Shown: positions 60,461-64,000 of the stretch, piece by piece
Layout: each line of letters starts with the position of its first letter
Numbering within the stretch: position 1 is the stretch's first letter
Source of the DNA: CAYRVX01 sp964427875
Lineage (GTDB): Bacteria; Planctomycetota; Phycisphaerae; SM23-33
Assembly (NCBI GenBank): GCA_964427875.1
Contig: CAYRVX010000011.1
Location: 1 to 64,000 of the forward strand
DNA: 64,000 bases
Direction: 5' to 3'
Program-made: the position numbers and the translations under genes
Notes under the pieces: model-generated
Seen by the model: only the letters and a program-made list of their open reading frames with translations
What the model was told of the DNA's origin: nothing
Database searches by the model: none

Positions 60461-61444
60461 CTACTTCCTGGGCCCTTTGCCCTTCTGCTTCTTGTGATAC
60501 TCCTCGATCTCCTTGTTCGTGGGCACCTTCACGGGTTTGAGACTCTTGCTCTTGGCCGCCCGGGCGATCCGGTTGTAGGCCGCGAGGATCTTGACGCCGG
60601 CGTACTCGTTCTTCTTGTCGTAGCTGCTGGGGCCGCTGCGGCTCACGTTGACCGTGGAGGGATCGACATAGGGCCTCCTGTTCTGCATGGCAATCCGGGC
60701 CAGGTGTGGGCGGAACAGCGGACAGAGCTTCCGGGCCCGTTCCGGCCTCATCTTCTGGACGTCCCGCGTCAGCTCTTCGAGGATGGTGAGGAACATGGAC
60801 CTGCCCTTGTGCTCCTCGAGGAAGACGGCCTTGACGAGGGCGAGGTCTTCCTTGGGATCGTCCGCCGCGCACATGAGTCGGTAGGTCTTCTTCTCTATGT
60901 TACCGACCATTCTGTTATGCTTGACGACGGACTGCTCCCTTGCGGTCTTCTGATCGCGGCGGGACTCCAGAAGCGACATCCGGCCCATGATGGCGTCGGT
61001 GGTCATGCCCCGACAGGACTTGGGCAGGACGAGCGCGTCGCTCTGGGCCCTGCTGAGTTGCGGGATGGTCCTGTAAGCGTTCCTCACGCGGCGGTGGAGG
61101 GCCTTGAGGTTCGGCAGGACGCGCCGAATGGCCTCCGGCTTGGCGGCCATGAGCCGGTCCAGCAGCCGGTTGACCACGTACAGGTTGGCCGTGTCTCGCC
61201 CGCCAGAGCGCAGGACGTCGTTCAGGTGGGTGACGGAGTCCTTATCGAACGAGATGTTCTTCAGGTCGTTCTCGACGGCCTTGCCGATCTCCTCGCCCTT
61301 CAGCCACCGTCGGGCGTTTGCCTCGAGCTCACGGACGATCTCGCCGAGCTGCTCCTTGGTGACGCTCGCCGCGGCGATCGGCTGAAATGCCGTCAGAGAC
61401 CAGGCCGCGAGGACCAGCCCGCAGAGCACAAGCCGTCTTCTCAT
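60461..61444 (-). CDS. Secreted helical protein of unknown function (paralogue of previous)
   Basis: This encodes 327 residues. Its signal peptide (LVLCGLVLAAWSLTAFQPIAAA) and helical body are like those of the gene at 59285, with identical spacing of the marker segments VNRLLDRL, VKHNRMVGNIEKKTYRLM and YAGVKILAAYNRIARAAKSK. It ends EEYHKKQKGKGPRK, basic like its partner. The start ATG 61444 is chosen because it begins at the signal; upstream in-frame ATG 61510 gives a longer leader. It sits between the paralogue and the DUF4340 gene. Confidence 0.65.
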   Translation of the reverse strand: MRRRLVLCGLVLAAWSLTAFQPIAAASVTKEQLGEIVRELEANARRWLKGEEIGKAVENDLKNISFDKDSVTHLNDVLRSGGRDTANLYVVNRLLDRLMAAKPEAIRRVLPNLKALHRRVRNAYRTIPQLSRAQSDALVLPKSCRGMTTDAIMGRMSLLESRRDQKTAREQSVVKHNRMVGNIEKKTYRLMCAADDPKEDLALVKAVFLEEHKGRSMFLTILEELTRDVQKMRPERARKLCPLFRPHLARIAMQNRRPYVDPSTVNVSRSGPSSYDKKNEYAGVKILAAYNRIARAAKSKSLKPVKVPTNKEIEEYHKKQKGKGPRK

Positions 61445-61598
61445 GGATCGAACTCCGGACAAATGGACACACTTCGGCCGTGCCCACGGTTCTCTTCGGC
61501 GGAGGGACACAATTCCGCCGTATCTACCATGTTAGCAGACACGGCGGCGTTTGGCTGGGTCTTTTTTCCTCTCGCGGAGCCAAAAGGGCGCGGGGCGC
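61445..61598. other. Gap with small inverted repeat
   Basis: CGGCGGA and TCCGCCG (near 61498-61521) can form a short hairpin with a 10-base loop. No gene is seen. Confidence 0.3.
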
Positions 61599-63923
61599 TT
61601 ACTTCCTGAAGTCCTTGAGCGTCTTGGTCATCTTCTCGATGGTCGAGGCCTCCAGTTCGAAGACGCCCTGCACCGTCGAGGCCGTGCCGTAGCGGTCCTC
61701 CATCTTCGTGGCGCCGGCATGCGAGAGCGCGAGGGTGGATTTCCCGCCCTTCTCGTCCGTCAGCTCCAGCCTCAGCCACGGCTTGTCGAGTCCGTGCTTC
61801 GAGAGGTCCGTCGGCGCCTTGTGCGCCACGAACTTCTTGGCGCCGGGCTCCTTGATGTCCTTCAGGAAGCTCTCGACCTTGTCGGCGTCGATCTTGACGT
61901 ACCGGTCCGCGGTGTACGTCCAGGTCTTGCCGTCCTTCCTGAGCTCGAGCGAGTCCTTGCCGGCCGTCAGCTTGATGTTCCGGATCTTGTCGGGGTCGAT
62001 CTCCCAGATCTTCCGGCTGCGGAGCTCGCCGGCCAGGTCGTCGTAGAGGCTCGGCGCGAACTCGCCGACGGAAACGATCTTCCCGCCGGGGACCCATGCG
62101 TAGGCGTGCAGGGAGACCTTGGCGACGGTGACGTTGTACGTCTTGATGATCGGCTTGGGGGCCGGTCTTGTGGTTGCCGGCCCGGTCGTCGGCTGGGTCG
62201 TGGCGGGCCTGGTTGCCTGTGTCGTCGGCTCGGTGGTTGGCTGCGTCGTCGGCTTGGTCGTCGGCTCGGGAGGCTCGGGCGTGCGCTCGGTCGTCGCGAT
62301 GACCTGCATGATCTCCGTCGCCCTGGCGAAGCTCTGGGGGGCCTGCTTGCCGAGGTGGACGATCTTGTCGGCGGAGAGGTCCGCAAGGTGGTCGATGAGC
62401 TTGTTGACGTGGTCGGAGTCGGCCGGTGCGGCCAGCGGCGTGCTGAGCGACCAGTCGTCGTTCGCGTCGCGGGCAAGCGTGAAGGTCTCGTCGATTCGCC
62501 GCAACTGGAGGCGGACTGTTCTTTCTCCGTCGGCGAGCTTCAGGAGCGTGCGGTCCCAGTAGGTGGCGGGTTCGGCCAGCAGGTTCTTCAGGTCGTCCGT
62601 CTCGACGACCGCCACGGCGAGCCCCGCGGCCGACTTGACGAACGTCATCTCGCCGGAGGGCGTCTCGCCGCCGATCAGGAGACTGATCGTCTCCCCCTTG
62701 CCCGCCAGGCTGAACGTGAGCTTGGCCGTCGGGCTGTCCAGCCCGTACGTCTTGAGGATGGCCACGGAGTCCTTGAAGCTGTCCGCCTTCAGATCGGCCG
62801 CGCCGTCCAGGAGCTTCTTGACGGTGTCTTCATCGGCCTTGCCCTTCAGGGGCGCGGTCATCTCCCACTGACCGTTCTTCTTCGCCAGGGCGGCCTTGCC
62901 GGCGGGCACGTCGATCTCGACGCCCGTGATATCGTCGGCGGCCAGACGCAGCACCTTCTTGACGCGCAGGTTCACCAGCTTCGGCTGGAGATCCTCCAGC
63001 ATCGACTTGTCGACCTTGAAGACGGCCGGCTCATCCAGCAGTTTGGCGTAGATCTTCTCGCCGACCTGCTTCCCGAGGGCCAGGCCGTGGCTCTTTCCGG
63101 GCTTGGGGGCGGCCTGGGTCGTGGCGGGCGTGGTGGTGGGCTTCTCCGGCTCCATTTCGATGCGAACGAGCAGCCGCGGCTGCGTCAGCCCGTAGGCGGC
63201 CAGGTCCTTCGGGGCGTCGGCGACGAACTCGCCGGCCGTCACGCGGGCGGCCTCGTCCAGGAGCTTCTTGACCTCGTCCTTGTCCGCCGCGGCGGAGATG
63301 GGCTTGACGATGCCCCACTTGTCGTCCTTCTTGACCAGCTCGTAGCTGAGCTTCCCGAGGACCTCGAGGCGGGCGATCTTGTCGGTCTTGAGGTCCAGGA
63401 CCGTCTTGTCGCGGAAGTCGCTGAGGGGCTTGTTCAGCTTGTAGGCGAAGTCCACGTCGACGATGAAGTCCTGCTCGCTCTTGGCGGGGCGAACGTAGGT
63501 CTGGCTGCTTTGCATGGGCCTGGGCCGGCCGACCAGGAGGCGGTAACTGGCCTTCTTGTCGTCCACGATCGTGACCTTCCAGAGGGGCTTGTCCAACCCG
63601 GTGGTCTCGCTTCCGACGTCGCCGGCGGGCCGCCCCTTGAGGTCCTTGAACGCATCGGCCACGTCGTTGACGGGCCAGTCCTCGGCCTTTGCCCGGATGG
63701 GCTCGACCATCCGCCAGACGTCGTCGACCTTCTTGAACGCCATCTTCTGGGCCTTGCCCTCGATGGTGAGCGCCACGCACTTGCCGGGCGCGGGCTCGAA
63801 GAGCTTCTGCTCCTGGCCCGGCTCCTCGGGCTTCGGCGAGGTGAACAGGTCGCCACGGAAGAGGGCGAAGGCGATGCAGAGGACGAGGAGTGCGGCCAGG
63901 ATGATCGCTGTTTTCGGCTTCAT
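61599..63923 (-). CDS. DUF4340 repeat protein
   Basis: This encodes 774 residues. A single N-terminal membrane helix (AIILAALLVLCIAFALF) is followed by repeated DUF4340 units, seen as LEVLGKLSYELVKKDDKWGIVKPI, 'VEIDVPAGKAALAKKNGQWEMTAPL', 'RLQLRRIDETFTLARDANDDWSLSTPL' and 'IKLTAGKDSLELRKDGKTWTY'. A Thr/Pro-rich spacer (residues ~555-590) separates the last unit. Such proteins usually sit next to GldG/ABC transporter genes, which may lie just beyond the right edge. It is membrane-anchored. Confidence 0.85.
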   Translation of the reverse strand: MKPKTAIILAALLVLCIAFALFRGDLFTSPKPEEPGQEQKLFEPAPGKCVALTIEGKAQKMAFKKVDDVWRMVEPIRAKAEDWPVNDVADAFKDLKGRPAGDVGSETTGLDKPLWKVTIVDDKKASYRLLVGRPRPMQSSQTYVRPAKSEQDFIVDVDFAYKLNKPLSDFRDKTVLDLKTDKIARLEVLGKLSYELVKKDDKWGIVKPISAAADKDEVKKLLDEAARVTAGEFVADAPKDLAAYGLTQPRLLVRIEMEPEKPTTTPATTQAAPKPGKSHGLALGKQVGEKIYAKLLDEPAVFKVDKSMLEDLQPKLVNLRVKKVLRLAADDITGVEIDVPAGKAALAKKNGQWEMTAPLKGKADEDTVKKLLDGAADLKADSFKDSVAILKTYGLDSPTAKLTFSLAGKGETISLLIGGETPSGEMTFVKSAAGLAVAVVETDDLKNLLAEPATYWDRTLLKLADGERTVRLQLRRIDETFTLARDANDDWSLSTPLAAPADSDHVNKLIDHLADLSADKIVHLGKQAPQSFARATEIMQVIATTERTPEPPEPTTKPTTQPTTEPTTQATRPATTQPTTGPATTRPAPKPIIKTYNVTVAKVSLHAYAWVPGGKIVSVGEFAPSLYDDLAGELRSRKIWEIDPDKIRNIKLTAGKDSLELRKDGKTWTYTADRYVKIDADKVESFLKDIKEPGAKKFVAHKAPTDLSKHGLDKPWLRLELTDEKGGKSTLALSHAGATKMEDRYGTASTVQGVFELEASTIEKMTKTLKDFRK

Positions 63924-64000
63924 GATCCGTTTGCTCCAACCAAGGTTCCCTCTGGCGGGGCGCTCAGTGTCTCGGCCCCGGGCTTGCGGCAGGTGGTGTG
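63924..64000. other. Right edge, no feature recognised
   Basis: The last 77 bases after the DUF4340 start hold no gene that I can support. Confidence 0.3.

Overview
The window is about 64 kb of very GC-rich DNA whose gene content points to a planctomycete, most likely a Phycisphaerae-type lineage. The evidence is a LEPR-XLL-type N-terminal motif (LEALEARLLLSG) on a dockerin-bearing secreted protein, a pseudopilin-like protein, a Cys-type sulfatase, tandem DUF1080 domains, PmoA/DUF6807, URO-D-family and SMP-30-like proteins, and many secreted PQQ/PD40 propellers. The lineage is inferred from families and style; no 16S gene is present.

Layout. 1-3.5 kb: the 3' end of a DUF4139-like gene, an Hcp-type tube protein, a small membrane protein, a PilZ protein and two related membrane proteins, then a 200-bp heptamer tandem repeat. 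3.7-10.6 kb: an ADP-ribosylglycohydrolase, two related secreted LamG-type or helical-repeat proteins, and a surface dockerin protein split by a one-base frameshift in a homopolymer. 10.9-14.1 kb: a single-polypeptide TssB-TssC sheath protein flanked by heptamer repeats, then an XRE/S24 repressor divergent from a 64-codon ORF across an AT-rich control region. 14.4-39.3 kb: a scavenging and glycan-breakdown region with a URO-D-family methyltransferase, pectinesterase-like and pectate-lyase-like beta-helices, a GH16-VWA fusion, a DUF5060/GH5-like enzyme, PmoA-like, two heparinase-like toroids, a FAD oxidoreductase, a PQQ propeller, a sialate-O-acetylesterase-like protein, a sulfatase, SMP-30 and tandem DUF1080. 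Several truncated gene relics lie among these.

39.4-47 kb: a PD40 propeller and a polysaccharide O-acetylation operon (MBOAT AlgI-like plus AlgJ/AlgX-like SGNH protein), a pectate-lyase-3 protein and a cyclase-family hydrolase. 47-64 kb is mostly housekeeping: tRNA-Ser(GGA), HU, Rho, HisA, HisH, an OmpA-like lipoprotein, a prepilin peptidase, a lipoprotein pair, ArgG, a RAYT transposase between two copies of a palindrome, a fused AroD-AroE, two related secreted proteins and a DUF4340 protein.

How it fits together: secreted and periplasmic enzymes for sulfated or uronic-acid polysaccharides dominate the middle, next to machinery that would decorate the cell's own exopolysaccharide. The contractile-system genes (Hcp, TssBC) are isolated and no baseplate or ATPase genes are visible here. 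The most unusual items are the TssB-TssC fusion, the GH16-VWA fusion, the heptamer repeat family, and the RAYT/palindrome unit.
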